Below, one piece after another: positions 34,468-43,341 of a stretch of 64,000 bases of DNA. Position numbers and translations under genes: made by a program. Origin of the DNA: Chryseobacterium sp. JV274 (GTDB lineage Bacteria; Bacteroidota; Bacteroidia; Flavobacteriales; Weeksellaceae); NCBI RefSeq assembly GCF_903969135.1, contig NZ_LR824569.1, forward strand, positions 248,001 through 312,000, in the 5' to 3' direction. The notes under the pieces are model-generated. The model searched no databases. It saw only the letters and a list, made by a program, of their open reading frames with translations, and had not been told where the DNA came from. Each line of letters opens with the position of its first letter. Position 1 is the first letter of the stretch.

Positions 34468-34776
34468 TTAATGATTTAAAAATTTAATAACCTGATCTGC
34501 AACAGCATTTACGATCTTCGTTTTGAAGGCAACAACAAATGCCATTACCAGTGCATAGAATGCAGCAACAATTAAGAATCCGTAAGAGTAATTATCCAGT
34601 GCTTTTCCAATAAGGAAAGCGATTCCAAAATTGAAAAGGATAATAAAAAAAGCAAAAGCAACAAGCAGTACTACAAAGTAAGTAATGAGCCCGGCAGAAA
34701 GGGACGACTTTTCAGTCGCTTCAATTTTCAGAAGATCTATTCTCTTGGAGGCGTATTCTTTAATAGTTTCTATCAT
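34468..34776 (-). CDS. Phage-holin-family (DUF1469-like) small membrane protein
   Basis: The 102-residue protein has an amphipathic N-terminus (TIKEYASKRIDLLKIEATEKSS) and two transmembrane helices (ITYFVVLLVAFAFFIILFNFGIAFLIG and YGFLIVAAFYALVMAFVVAF). It matches the chromosomal holin-like/DUF1469 proteins, which are not phage lysis genes and are usually found with YtxH proteins. There are no phage genes around. A hairpin terminator lies 24 bp upstream of its start, between it and ytxH. Confidence 0.8.
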   Translation of the reverse strand: MIETIKEYASKRIDLLKIEATEKSSLSAGLITYFVVLLVAFAFFIILFNFGIAFLIGKALDNYSYGFLIVAAFYALVMAFVVAFKTKIVNAVADQVIKFLNH

Positions 34777-34792
34777 TGTTTTTTTTTAAAGT

Positions 34793-34827
34793 TACAAAAA
34801 AAGGAACTTTTGCACAAAAGTTCCTTT
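34793..34827 (-). terminator. Terminator between ytxH and the holin-like gene
   Basis: AAAGGAACTTTT (34800-34811) pairs perfectly with AAAAGTTCCTTT (34816-34827), loop GCAC. On the minus strand a T-run follows (34793-34799). It follows the ytxH stop by about 30 bp but precedes the next gene on the same strand, so it could act as an attenuator. Confidence 0.8.
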
Positions 34828-34856
34828 CTGTAATTTACTTAAAAAAGATAAATTAC

Positions 34857-35207
34857 TTATTTTTTCAGATCATTCAGTTCTGCTTCTACATCTTTTGCCA
34901 AATCTGCAGTTTTAGAAACAATTTGATCTTTATATTTGTCATATCCGTCTTTCACAGTATGTGCTACGCTGTTTGCAGTTTCTTTGAAAGTAGAAGAAAT
35001 ATTGCCATATTGGTCTTTTACTTTTTCAGAAACCTCTCCGTATTTATTTTTAGCCTGATCTTTAAGATCATTTGCCTTATCCTTTATTTTTTTTCTGGTT
35101 TCTTTACCTTCTTCCGGTGCATAAAGCATTCCTAAGATTACACCTGCCGCAGCACCTGCAAGAAGTCCTGCCAATATACCTGCTGTATTATTTCCTTTTC
35201 TAGACAT
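34857..35207 (-). CDS. YtxH-domain protein
   Basis: The 116-residue protein begins with a glycine-rich hydrophobic helix (GILAGLLAGAAAGVILGMLYAPEEGKETR), the YtxH/gas-vesicle-like signature. It then runs as a long charged amphipathic helix with repeated KDQAKNK, EKVKDQYG and TVKDGYDKYKDQ units. YtxH proteins are general-stress proteins of unknown mechanism. It is the first gene of the minus-strand cluster ytxH, holin-like, 166-residue protein. Confidence 0.85.
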   Translation of the reverse strand: MSRKGNNTAGILAGLLAGAAAGVILGMLYAPEEGKETRKKIKDKANDLKDQAKNKYGEVSEKVKDQYGNISSTFKETANSVAHTVKDGYDKYKDQIVSKTADLAKDVEAELNDLKK

Positions 35208-35302
35208 TTTAAGTTTTTTAATAATTAATAATAGATTAGTTTTTACAGTAATAAAACTTACAATTTGTATACCAAAGGGGGCTTGAGGCCTATTAAAAAT
35301 TG

Positions 35303-35977
35303 TTAAATCTTTTCGATGTGAGATAAAATAAGTTCAATAGTTTCTTCTTTGGTCAATTCTGAGTTATCAATAACGATAGCGTCTTCAGCCTGCTTCAAAG
35401 GGGCTATTTCGCGCTCGCTGTCAATCTTATCACGCTCTATAAGGTTCTGCTTTACCTGCTCTTTATCTGCTTCAATTCCCATACCTTGCAGTTCCAGGAA
35501 CCTTCTGCTGGTTCTTTCATCAATACTGGCAGTAAGAAAGAATTTATAGTCCGCATTTGGCAGAACTACTGTCCCAATGTCACGTCCGTCCATAATGACA
35601 CCTCCTTTTTCTGCCAAAGTGCGCTGTGACTGAAGCAAAAAGTCTCTTACTTCTTTTTGTTTGGCAACAAGGCTCACATTGTCAGATACTATATTAGTAC
35701 GGATTTCTTTGGAGATATCCGTGTCATTAAGAAAAAGGATAAGTGTTCCGTCGTTGTTTTTAAACTCAAGGCGGATCTGGTCTAAGGAAGAGAATAATGT
35801 ATTCAGATCAATTCCTCCATTTTCGTCCAGACAATGCTGCAATGCATACCAGGTAACTCCTCGGTAAAGAGCTCCTGTGTCCATATGAATAAGTCCCAGT
35901 TTATCTGCAATGATTTTAGAGATAGAACTTTTTCCGGTAGACGAGTACCCATCGATAGCAATTACAGGTTTTTTCAT
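35303..35977 (-). CDS. cmk: (d)CMP kinase
   Basis: The 224-residue protein phosphorylates CMP and dCMP with ATP. The P-loop GYSSTGKSS is at 10-18, MDTGALYRGVTWYA and GVIMDGRDIGTVVLP are the nucleotide-monophosphate sites, and the lid carries TSRRFLE and ERDKIDSEREIAPL. Length is standard for bacterial Cmk. It follows porQ by 84 bp on the same strand, the arrangement seen in many Flavobacteria. Confidence 0.96.
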   Translation of the reverse strand: MKKPVIAIDGYSSTGKSSISKIIADKLGLIHMDTGALYRGVTWYALQHCLDENGGIDLNTLFSSLDQIRLEFKNNDGTLILFLNDTDISKEIRTNIVSDNVSLVAKQKEVRDFLLQSQRTLAEKGGVIMDGRDIGTVVLPNADYKFFLTASIDERTSRRFLELQGMGIEADKEQVKQNLIERDKIDSEREIAPLKQAEDAIVIDNSELTKEETIELILSHIEKI

Positions 35978-36061
35978 ACTGCAAATTTCAAGATTTTTTC
36001 TTAAAAATCAAGAGGAAGTAAGAAAATTTCAGAATAATTAAGAAAATTTCAGCCGAAAAGA

Positions 36062-37054
36062 TTACTCTCCTCTGTGGCTGGAAAGGTCCATGGAAATTCC
36101 TATCTGATTGACATTGGAAGAGTTGTGATATCTTACATGAGCATAATCTATGCGGAATCTGGAAACTTTTACTCCAAATCCTGCAGAAAGTCCGGAGAAG
36201 TTTCTTTGATCTGCAACTGCCAGCTCATTTCCTCTTTTTACATTATATCCCAATCGGATGTTGAAGTTTTTTTCCGGAAACAATTCAGCTCCCAATGAAA
36301 AGTGATCTGCTATTTTTCTGCCGGCATTCACTTTCTGTCCGTCCAGGTTATATTCTGAAGAAATATCAAATTTCTGAAGATCATGCGCTGTAATAGTAAT
36401 TGCAAGAGGGAAGTTCTTGATTATTTTGGTATACCCAAGATCAATTCTGAAAGGAAGATTCTCTCTTGTTCCATTGAATGACTTCAGCTGAAAACCAAAA
36501 TTTCTCATCACAAGAGAAACTACTTCTTTGTTCTTTTTATTATGATAGGTAACTCCCGCTGTTCCTGAAATTGCGGAAGAAGTATAGTTGTCAATTTTTG
36601 AGGTAACGAAATTAAGCCCTCCACCAATCGTCCAGTCTTCTTCAAATTGGTAGGCATAACCTGCGCCAATGGCTACATCCGAAGCCTTGAATTCTCCGTT
36701 TTCGAAACCGCTTTCGTCCGTTCTCGGTGTACTTCCATAGCTCATATACCTGGCGTTGATGGTAGCCATATGGCCATTCTCAAAGTCTTTGGCATAAGCA
36801 ATAGTTCCGTATTTTGAATCGGCAAGATAAGCTGTTGCGTTTACAGAAAGCTGTTTGTCAGAATCTCTATTTAACAGGGCAGGGTTTGCAATAGCAAAGG
36901 AAACATCATAATCTCTTATCGAAATTGCATCGCCACCCAAAGCAGCCTGTCTTGCAGATACAGGTACATTTAAGAACGGATAAACATTTGTTCCTGTTTG
37001 CGCATAAGAAACAATTCCTGATAGAAATAATGAAAAAATGATAATTTTCTTCAA
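36062..37054 (-). CDS. porQ: Type IX secretion system protein PorQ
   Basis: The 330-residue precursor has a signal peptide (FSLFLSGIVSYAQ) and a beta-barrel body of the PorQ/PorV kind. The FLNVPVSARQAALGGDAISIRDYDVSFAIANPALLN segment is diagnostic: the SARQAALGG motif and the NPAL turn are shared by these FadL-like proteins. PorQ is needed for type IX secretion and anchoring of cargo with C-terminal sorting signals. No other por genes are in the window, as T9SS genes are scattered. It starts a porQ-cmk operon divergent from pyrH. Confidence 0.93.
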   Translation of the reverse strand: MKKIIIFSLFLSGIVSYAQTGTNVYPFLNVPVSARQAALGGDAISIRDYDVSFAIANPALLNRDSDKQLSVNATAYLADSKYGTIAYAKDFENGHMATINARYMSYGSTPRTDESGFENGEFKASDVAIGAGYAYQFEEDWTIGGGLNFVTSKIDNYTSSAISGTAGVTYHNKKNKEVVSLVMRNFGFQLKSFNGTRENLPFRIDLGYTKIIKNFPLAITITAHDLQKFDISSEYNLDGQKVNAGRKIADHFSLGAELFPEKNFNIRLGYNVKRGNELAVADQRNFSGLSAGFGVKVSRFRIDYAHVRYHNSSNVNQIGISMDLSSHRGE

Positions 37055-37159
37055 CTCAATTTATAATTAATGCAAAAATAATCCTTTTTCGTACTTTTCA
37101 AAATATTTCTTACATTATTTCTACTTAAATATTTTTCTTTCATCAATATCTTTAATGAT

Positions 37160-37167
37160 TATATTTG
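37160..37167 (+). promoter_or_regulatory. -7 box of pyrH
   Basis: TATATTTG matches TAnnTTTG exactly, 54 bases before the pyrH ATG. No clear -33 TTG at the usual distance. Confidence 0.5.
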
Positions 37168-37218
37168 CAAAATCAAATTCAGGGGAAACCCATACTAATA
37201 AAAAGTTACTAAAAATAA

Positions 37219-37929
<711 letters not shown>

Positions 37930-37955
37930 TCAATCCTAGAACTAAAAAATATAAG

Positions 37956-37995
37956 AACACCTGCCATGATTATTGTGGCAGGTGTTTTTGTTTTA
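37956..37995. terminator. pyrH terminator
   Basis: AACACCTGCCA (37956-37966) pairs with TGGCAGGTGTT (37976-37986), loop TGATTATTG, then TTTGTTTT. It separates convergent pyrH and the lipase gene. Confidence 0.88.
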
Positions 37996-38010
37996 TATTG
38001 GTTTTAATAT

Positions 38011-39369
38011 TTATTGATCTGCCTCAACATTTTGCGTGGCATTTTCCTTTTCAACCAACGTGTAATGGGAGAAAACCCATTCAATGATCTGATTTATTAT
38101 TTTCATGATCATCTCAAGTTCGGTCACCGCAGTTACTCCCGGTACCAGTTTCACAACGTCAGGTTTGGGTAATGGCTGTTGTAAAATAAGACCGGTTACC
38201 TGAGGATCAGACTTTGTCGCGGGAATACCATTATACATGCCCACATGTTGTACTGATAACTGAAGCATATAGTCTTGCAAAGTTTCAGGAGGTGTTTTGA
38301 TGCTAATTGAGGAACTGCTTGAGTGTTGCAGCTGACCTGGAAGCGATTGGTTTTGTATTCTTGTATAGCTGGCTCCTGATTTTGAAGAATCATCAATAGC
38401 CATCTTCTGTAAAGCATTTAATATGCCGGCCGTCATATGTGTAGGAGCCTGACCATATATTGTTGCAATTTTTTCCAGTTCTGATACCGGCCAAGCATGA
38501 GGCACTACGTCCAAATCATTCCAGTGCATGGTATTCCAGCTTTGGTAAGTTCCTGATTGTTGCTGCCATCCTGGTGGCAACGGTGGAAATTTACTGTTGA
38601 ACAGACTGGCAAATGCTGCCTCACCAGGAGTTGGTCCGGCGGTAGGATATACAAGCGTTACACCGAAAGCATTCAGATCTTTATTTTCTTTCAGATAAAG
38701 GGCAAGAGTAGGTGATAATGCTCCTGCAAGACTGTGTCCGCAAAATATAATAGCTGTACCGGGTTCCGGATGTAAGCCTGCAAGAAACTGCTGCAGTGTC
38801 GTATTCGGGGAAGCTGCAGAATGAGGGCTTTCAAGTCCGAGAAGGATACTTACACCGGTAGCTGTACCTTTTGAAATATAAGGGTCTGTACCATTATAAG
38901 CTGTTGGAACGAAATTGGAAGGATTATAAGTCGTCCAGTTCACCACTTCTGAAACTGAGAAATCTTCTGTTTCCCAATCGTAAAGTGATGAAGGATTAGT
39001 TGCTGCAATAGCCACAACGTAAGCAGGCAGTGTAGGACCTCCCGGAAATGCGAGAGCATCACATTTAGCTACATATAATGCATTATCAGCAACTCCTGTA
39101 GGAAAACCCTTTTCATCTTTTTCTTCAATCAGGGCAGGTCCCCAGACAAGATCCCAGCTTCCTAATACCGGCAAAACTGAAGGGTCAGCTGTTGAAGGCG
39201 TTTCCTGGCCCATTATTTTAACAGGAGGAACATTGTTAAAATAAAAAGATAAGTCATACTGAAGCTGTAATTGCAATTGGATACCTAGGCCGTTGTAGCC
39301 TCCCGCACGGTTTGCAAGACCTGCCATACCAAATACTTGTTGATAGGCATCTAAAGATGGATTTGTCAT
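38011..39369 (-). CDS. Class 3-type lipase family protein
   Basis: The 452-residue protein has the lipase elbow GHSLAG with Ser213 (IIFCGHSLAGALSP) and a likely catalytic Asp287 in WNDLDVVPHAWP, both typical of the class 3 lipases. A catalytic His may be in VQHVGMYNG near residue 375. No signal peptide is present, unusual for a lipase, so it is either cytoplasmic or exported otherwise. Its base composition looks more GC-rich than its neighbours, and it sits on the opposite strand between pyrH and frr, which suggests later acquisition. The substrate is unknown. Confidence 0.82.
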   Translation of the reverse strand: MTNPSLDAYQQVFGMAGLANRAGGYNGLGIQLQLQLQYDLSFYFNNVPPVKIMGQETPSTADPSVLPVLGSWDLVWGPALIEEKDEKGFPTGVADNALYVAKCDALAFPGGPTLPAYVVAIAATNPSSLYDWETEDFSVSEVVNWTTYNPSNFVPTAYNGTDPYISKGTATGVSILLGLESPHSAASPNTTLQQFLAGLHPEPGTAIIFCGHSLAGALSPTLALYLKENKDLNAFGVTLVYPTAGPTPGEAAFASLFNSKFPPLPPGWQQQSGTYQSWNTMHWNDLDVVPHAWPVSELEKIATIYGQAPTHMTAGILNALQKMAIDDSSKSGASYTRIQNQSLPGQLQHSSSSSISIKTPPETLQDYMLQLSVQHVGMYNGIPATKSDPQVTGLILQQPLPKPDVVKLVPGVTAVTELEMIMKIINQIIEWVFSHYTLVEKENATQNVEADQ

Positions 39370-39792
39370 AATGTGATTGGTTTAAAATTAGTTGATAAAA
39401 TGATTATGAATTATTTTACATAAAATTCTCTTTTGTGTGATATTATAATCTTTATTGAGAACTTCATTAAAATGATAAAGTAAAATAAACCATTAAAAAT
39501 GGTATACCGGTAAGTAGAAATAACCAAAATATTCTATAGGTATTTGTACCTGAAATTCATCAATTAAGATCATTAAAAACCATCTTCTTTTTTTCAAAGC
39601 AAGGACAAGTACGCAAAATACATCTGTGAAATACCTATTATTCAAAAACAATTATTATTTTTGCAGCACTGAATAGCAAAAAATAGTTTTAAACAGTGAA
39701 ATAACACTGATGTTTACAGGATTTGTAAATTTTAACTGATTGATATTCAGATTAATTAATAGATGTGTAATTTATCAAACTTTAATATAATA
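39370..39792 (+). promoter_or_regulatory. Intergenic region upstream of frr
   Basis: No ORF is convincing in these 423 bp. TATTTTTG at 39656-39663 is an exact -7 match and would give frr a leader of about 120 bases. GGTA-TTTG-TACC near 39540 is a weak hairpin. Nothing else stands out. Confidence 0.4.
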
Positions 39793-40347
39793 ATGGAAGA
39801 ATTAGATCTTATATTAGAATCTGTAAAACAAGACATGGATGCAGCTGTAAAGCACCTGGATCACGCATTTCAAAGAATTAGAGCAGGACGTGCTTCTACA
39901 TCAATGGTTCAGGATGTAATGGTAGAATATTATGGAGCAATGACTCCTATCAACCAGGTGGCAAATGTTTCTGTTCCGGATGCAATGACAATCTCTATTC
40001 AACCTTGGGACAGAACGGCAATCAATGCGATTGAAAAAGCGATCATCAATTCAAACTTAGGCTTTGCACCTTCTAACAATGGGGAAAACATCATCCTTAA
40101 TGTTCCGCCTTTGACAGAAGAAAGAAGAAGAGAGCTTGCAAAACAGGCTAAAGTAGAAGCTGAGAATACTAAAGTAACTGTAAGAAACGCAAGACAGGAT
40201 GGTTTGAAAGAACTTAAAAAACTGGACGGAGTTTCTGAAGATGTTGTAAAAGGAGTGGAAGAAGAAATCCAGACCTATACAGACAAATATGTAAAGCTTT
40301 GCGATGAGCATCTTAAGACAAAAGAAGCTGAAATTATGAAAGTATAA
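39793..40347 (+). CDS. frr: Ribosome recycling factor
   Basis: From the ATG at 39793 the product has 184 residues, the normal length; the in-frame start at 39763 only adds an unconserved MCNLSNFNII extension. RIRAGRAS near the start, GAMTPINQVANVSVPDAMTISIQPWD, and the NVPPLTEERRRELAKQAK and NARQDG segments are RRF hallmarks. With EF-G it splits the post-termination ribosome. A perfect-type terminator follows. Its last codons and this terminator recur, degraded, behind the next gene (41645-41724). Confidence 0.97.
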   Translation: MEELDLILESVKQDMDAAVKHLDHAFQRIRAGRASTSMVQDVMVEYYGAMTPINQVANVSVPDAMTISIQPWDRTAINAIEKAIINSNLGFAPSNNGENIILNVPPLTEERRRELAKQAKVEAENTKVTVRNARQDGLKELKKLDGVSEDVVKGVEEEIQTYTDKYVKLCDEHLKTKEAEIMKV

Positions 40348-40369
40348 TTTAGGTTTTTTGAAAAATAAT

Positions 40370-40400
40370 AAAGAGGTTTTCGATGGAAAGCCTCTTTTTT
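40370..40400 (+). terminator. frr terminator
   Basis: AAAGAGGTTTTC (40370-40381) pairs with GAAAGCCTCTTT (40386-40397) through one G-T pair, loop GATG, then T's. Confidence 0.88.
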
Positions 40401-40582
40401 TTCTTTTAGATAAGCTTGTTCTGTTGCTTTTAAACTATGTATTTGGTTTTTTTGTTTAGAACTTTATCGTAAAGAGGTCTCATTCCATAATATATTGATG
40501 AGTATTTGCGTTAATTCATTATATTTATAGAATTATTCCTGCAGACTTAACTTAAAACAGGAAATTAAACATTTTAAAAGTG

Positions 40583-41641
40583 ATGACGAAGATTATTGGT
40601 GTAGGCAACTACATACCATCTGAAATGATAACCAATCTATTTTTTGATAAGCATATTTTTCTTAATGAAAAGGGGATATTATTAAAAGAAAATAATACAT
40701 CTATTACAGATAAATTAAAAAAAATTACGGGCATTGAAGAAAGAAGATATGCTCATAGTACAGAGGTTACTTCAGATCTTGGATTTATTGCAGCTAAGGC
40801 TGCCATTGAAAATGCAGGAATAGATCCTGAAACATTAGACTATATTATTTTTGCCCATAATTTTGGAGATGTTCGTTTTGGAACAATTCAATCCGATGCG
40901 GTTCCCAGTCTTGCGGCAAGGGTAAAGCATTTGTTAGGAATCAGAAATAACTTCTGTGTGGCGTACGATGTTCTTTTTGGATGCCCTGGCTGGATTGAAG
41001 GAGTGATACAGGCTAATGCATTTATTAAAGCCGGTATTGCCAAACGATGCTTGGTGATTGGCGGGGAAACTCTTTCCCGTGTAGTGGATATTCATGACAG
41101 GGACAGTATGATCTATGCTGATGGAGCAGGAGCGGCTGTGCTGGAAGTGAACAACGATGATGACTCCGGAATAAAGGCTCATTTGTCAGCTTCCTATACT
41201 TTTGAGGAGAAAGATTATCTGTATTTTGGGAAATCGTACAATAATGAGAAATGCCCGGATACAAAATATATCAAAATGGATGGGCGAAAAATTTATGAGT
41301 TTGCCTTAATAAATGTTCCTGATGCCATGAAAAAATGTCTGGACAGCAGTGGGTATTCTATCAGTCAATTGAATAAAATTATTATTCATCAGGCTAATGA
41401 AAAAATGGATGAGGCTATTGTTAACAGGTTTTACCAATTGTATAATACACCGGTTCCTGAAAATATAATGCCGATGGTTATTCATAAACTGGGAAACAGC
41501 AGTGTGGCTACCATTCCGTCTTTGCTGACTATGATTTTAAATGACGAACTGGAACATCATAAAATCCAGAAGGATGATGTGATATTATTTGCTTCTGTAG
41601 GGGCAGGAATGAACATTAATGCCTTTGTTTACAAGTTTTAA
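40583..41641 (+). CDS. 3-oxoacyl-ACP synthase III (FabH-like) family protein
   Basis: The ATG at 40583 (next to an in-frame GTG at 40580) gives 352 residues. The KAS III triad is visible: Cys134 in VLFGCPGW, His269 in IIHQANEKM and Asn305 in KLGNSSVAT. The protein is a little longer than FabH (about 320), mainly through an N-terminal insertion around residues 20-45 (FFDKHIFLNEKGILLKEN). Paralogs of this sort are usual in Bacteroidetes for special lipids or secondary metabolites rather than the housekeeping step; the exact acyl donor is unknown. It stands alone, between two copies of the frr tail. Confidence 0.88.
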   Translation: MTKIIGVGNYIPSEMITNLFFDKHIFLNEKGILLKENNTSITDKLKKITGIEERRYAHSTEVTSDLGFIAAKAAIENAGIDPETLDYIIFAHNFGDVRFGTIQSDAVPSLAARVKHLLGIRNNFCVAYDVLFGCPGWIEGVIQANAFIKAGIAKRCLVIGGETLSRVVDIHDRDSMIYADGAGAAVLEVNNDDDSGIKAHLSASYTFEEKDYLYFGKSYNNEKCPDTKYIKMDGRKIYEFALINVPDAMKKCLDSSGYSISQLNKIIIHQANEKMDEAIVNRFYQLYNTPVPENIMPMVIHKLGNSSVATIPSLLTMILNDELEHHKIQKDDVILFASVGAGMNINAFVYKF

Positions 41642-41644
41642 ACT

Positions 41645-41680
41645 GAGCATGAAAAAGCTGAAATTATAAAGCATAATTTT
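41645..41680 (+). pseudogene. Remnant of a second frr 3' end
   Basis: Bases 41655-41680 match the end of frr at 40325-40350 with one gap and about one mismatch over 25 positions (AAGCTGAAATTAT is identical). GAGCAT at 41645 also matches 40306-40311. In frame it reads EHEKAEIIK, like EH...KEAEIMK of frr. It is followed by a terminator resembling that of frr. Confidence 0.6.
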
Positions 41681-41695
41681 TAGTTTTAAAATATA

Positions 41696-41724
41696 AAAAG
41701 AGGTTTCTATTGGAAACCTCTTTT
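41696..41724. terminator. Terminator after the KAS III gene
   Basis: AAAAGAGGTTTC (41696-41707) pairs perfectly with GAAACCTCTTTT (41713-41724), loop TATTG. It resembles the frr terminator and serves convergent genes. Confidence 0.85.
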
Positions 41725-41728
41725 GCTT

Positions 41729-42364
41729 TTACAGACATTTGATTTGTCCTTTCTGATCTCTATGCTGTAACAGAGATTGATAGTTGGTAAGCAATTTATC
41801 GGCATTACACTGCACTTCTTTACTTGGAATATTATCTGCTGTTTTTTCTTTTTGATCAGATTTTATACTGTATTTCTTTTCAAGGCATTTCAGGGGTTTG
41901 CCATGCTGAAGATAAATACGGGTTTCTGTAATATCATCTTTAGTAATAGGTTTTTCCGGAGTACCACCATCAAAATTCCATACGGTTTCCTGTCTGAATA
42001 TAAAGAAAGGCTTTCCATCTTTTATAAAATATTTTTCAGATCCGGAGAAATGACTGTGTTCTGCATAAAAATGCTCTATCACTTTGATCTCATTTTTGTC
42101 TGAATGAAAAGTGACTTCACCTGAAGGTTCATCATTACAATCATAAATAAACTTTGATTGACTTAGTTTTCTAGTCTCCAATTGAATCTGAAGAGCAGCA
42201 TATTCTTTTTTTATCTGATCAATGGGATCCGCTGCCATGTTAGTCTGTGCTGAATCCTTTTTTTCGAAAGAACTGTCTATTGAAGCAGGTTTTTTATGAA
42301 CTGCCTTATCATTTTTACATGAAAAAACAAGAAATAAACCTGCTGTGAGAAATAGGATTTTCAT
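41729..42364 (-). CDS. Lipoprotein of unknown function
   Basis: The ATG at 42364 gives 211 residues with a lipobox (LFLVFSC, Cys16); the longer ORF to 42412 adds an unlikely leader before this. The mature part has a charged linker, IYDCNDEPSGEVTFHSD, EHFYAEHSHFSGSEKYFIKDGKPFFIFRQETVWNF and two more cysteines (PLKCLEK, VQCNAD). It looks like a small beta-sheet protein of the kind found in many Chryseobacterium lipoproteins; I do not know a function. The gene is single, convergent with the KAS III gene. Confidence 0.75.
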   Translation of the reverse strand: MKILFLTAGLFLVFSCKNDKAVHKKPASIDSSFEKKDSAQTNMAADPIDQIKKEYAALQIQLETRKLSQSKFIYDCNDEPSGEVTFHSDKNEIKVIEHFYAEHSHFSGSEKYFIKDGKPFFIFRQETVWNFDGGTPEKPITKDDITETRIYLQHGKPLKCLEKKYSIKSDQKEKTADNIPSKEVQCNADKLLTNYQSLLQHRDQKGQIKCL

Positions 42365-42414
42365 AAGATAAATAGTTTGGTGGCTGGATAAAAATACAAA
42401 ATAATGGTACAAAA

Positions 42415-42440
42415 AAGGCCTTCAATTGAAAGCCTTACTT
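42415..42440 (-). terminator. Hairpin after the 263-residue secreted protein gene
   Basis: AAGGC (42415-42419) and GCCTT (42432-42436) bracket TTCAATTGAA with one mismatch. On the minus strand a T-run lies beyond. It is close to the stop at 42442. Confidence 0.6.
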
Positions 42441-42441
42441 T

Positions 42442-43233
42442 TTATTTGCAATTTTCATTGTAATCATAAATCACTTCATTGATAATTGAAAGTTTGTCTA
42501 CTGTTGAATTGCTGATTTCATCTCTAATGAACTTCCCAAGACCGGTTCTTTTCTTCTCTTCATTTTTAAGAGAACCATATTCTCCTTTAGTAATTTTTGC
42601 TTTTACATACGGGCAGTCTGCAAGGATTATTTTTGCTTTTGCCGGAGTCAGTTCTTCCACTTTTCCGCCTTTTTTAGAAAAGATATAATTGGGATTTTCT
42701 TTTAATCTTTCTGTTTCTGCGTAAGTGATGGCTTGGGTACTGTTTGCTGAAAAAGCTGTCGGATAGCCATACAGTTTATAAACCGTAATTTTTCCCTCCG
42801 TTACCACTTCTGCAAACTGATCTGTTCTTGAAAGATTATTGATCGCTTTAAACCCGGCTGCCAAACCTGTTGTGCTTTCTGAACTGTTGAGGGCTTCTCT
42901 CATATTCGAATATTTAACTGATTTAAAAATTCTTGGAGTATCACCTTCATACAGCATATATTCTTTGATATCGTCTGTGTCATACGTTTTAAACTTGATC
43001 TTGTTTTTTACTTTATCAATATCTGCAATGGCTGCAAATTTTACTTTTAACTGATTTTGCCATGGGCTGGAGTATCCTCCATGCAAATGAACGACACCTT
43101 CAGTTTTTTTTCCGCTTTTATCAATAATGTATCCGTATTTTTCACCGTTGTAGGTTCCGTTTTCATCCTGTTCCTGGGCATAGGTGTTCAGCGAAACAAG
43201 ACCGAATAGGCCAATAAGTAGTAATTTTTTCAT
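42442..43233 (-). CDS. Secreted protein of unknown function
   Basis: The ATG at 43233 gives 263 residues with a signal peptide (KLLLIGLFGLVSLNTYAQ). The mature part includes KYGYIIDKSGKKTEGVVHLHGG, LKVKFAAIADIDKVKNKIKFKTYDTDDIKEYMLYEGDTPRIF and a C-terminal ADCPYVKAKITKGEYG segment with two cysteines. Parts look like a beta-sandwich in which DIKEY could be a binding edge. I do not recognise a named domain. It is preceded on the same strand by the LptG terminator. Confidence 0.72.
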   Translation of the reverse strand: MKKLLLIGLFGLVSLNTYAQEQDENGTYNGEKYGYIIDKSGKKTEGVVHLHGGYSSPWQNQLKVKFAAIADIDKVKNKIKFKTYDTDDIKEYMLYEGDTPRIFKSVKYSNMREALNSSESTTGLAAGFKAINNLSRTDQFAEVVTEGKITVYKLYGYPTAFSANSTQAITYAETERLKENPNYIFSKKGGKVEELTPAKAKIILADCPYVKAKITKGEYGSLKNEEKKRTGLGKFIRDEISNSTVDKLSIINEVIYDYNENCK

Positions 43234-43289
43234 GGTATTGTTTTTTAACTTCGGCAAATATAATTTTTTATATCCAAAATAACTCAACA

Positions 43290-43319
43290 AAAAAGCTCCG
43301 AAAAAAATCGGAGCTTTTT
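43290..43319. terminator. lptG terminator
   Basis: AAAAAGCTCCGA (43290-43301) pairs perfectly with TCGGAGCTTTTT (43308-43319), loop AAAAAA. It lies 22 bp past the LptG stop on the minus strand. Confidence 0.85.
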
Positions 43320-43341
43320 ACTTTTATTACTGATACCAGAA

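Noticed and set aside
34468..34776. Prophage remnant, from the holin-like name
   Set aside because: Chromosomal holin-like/DUF1469 proteins accompany ytxH in non-phage settings, and no phage genes are nearby.
34776..35135. 119-residue plus-strand hydrophobic ORF opposite ytxH
   Set aside because: Antisense shadow of the ytxH gene; the phenylalanine-rich translation is the complement of Lys/Glu-rich codons.
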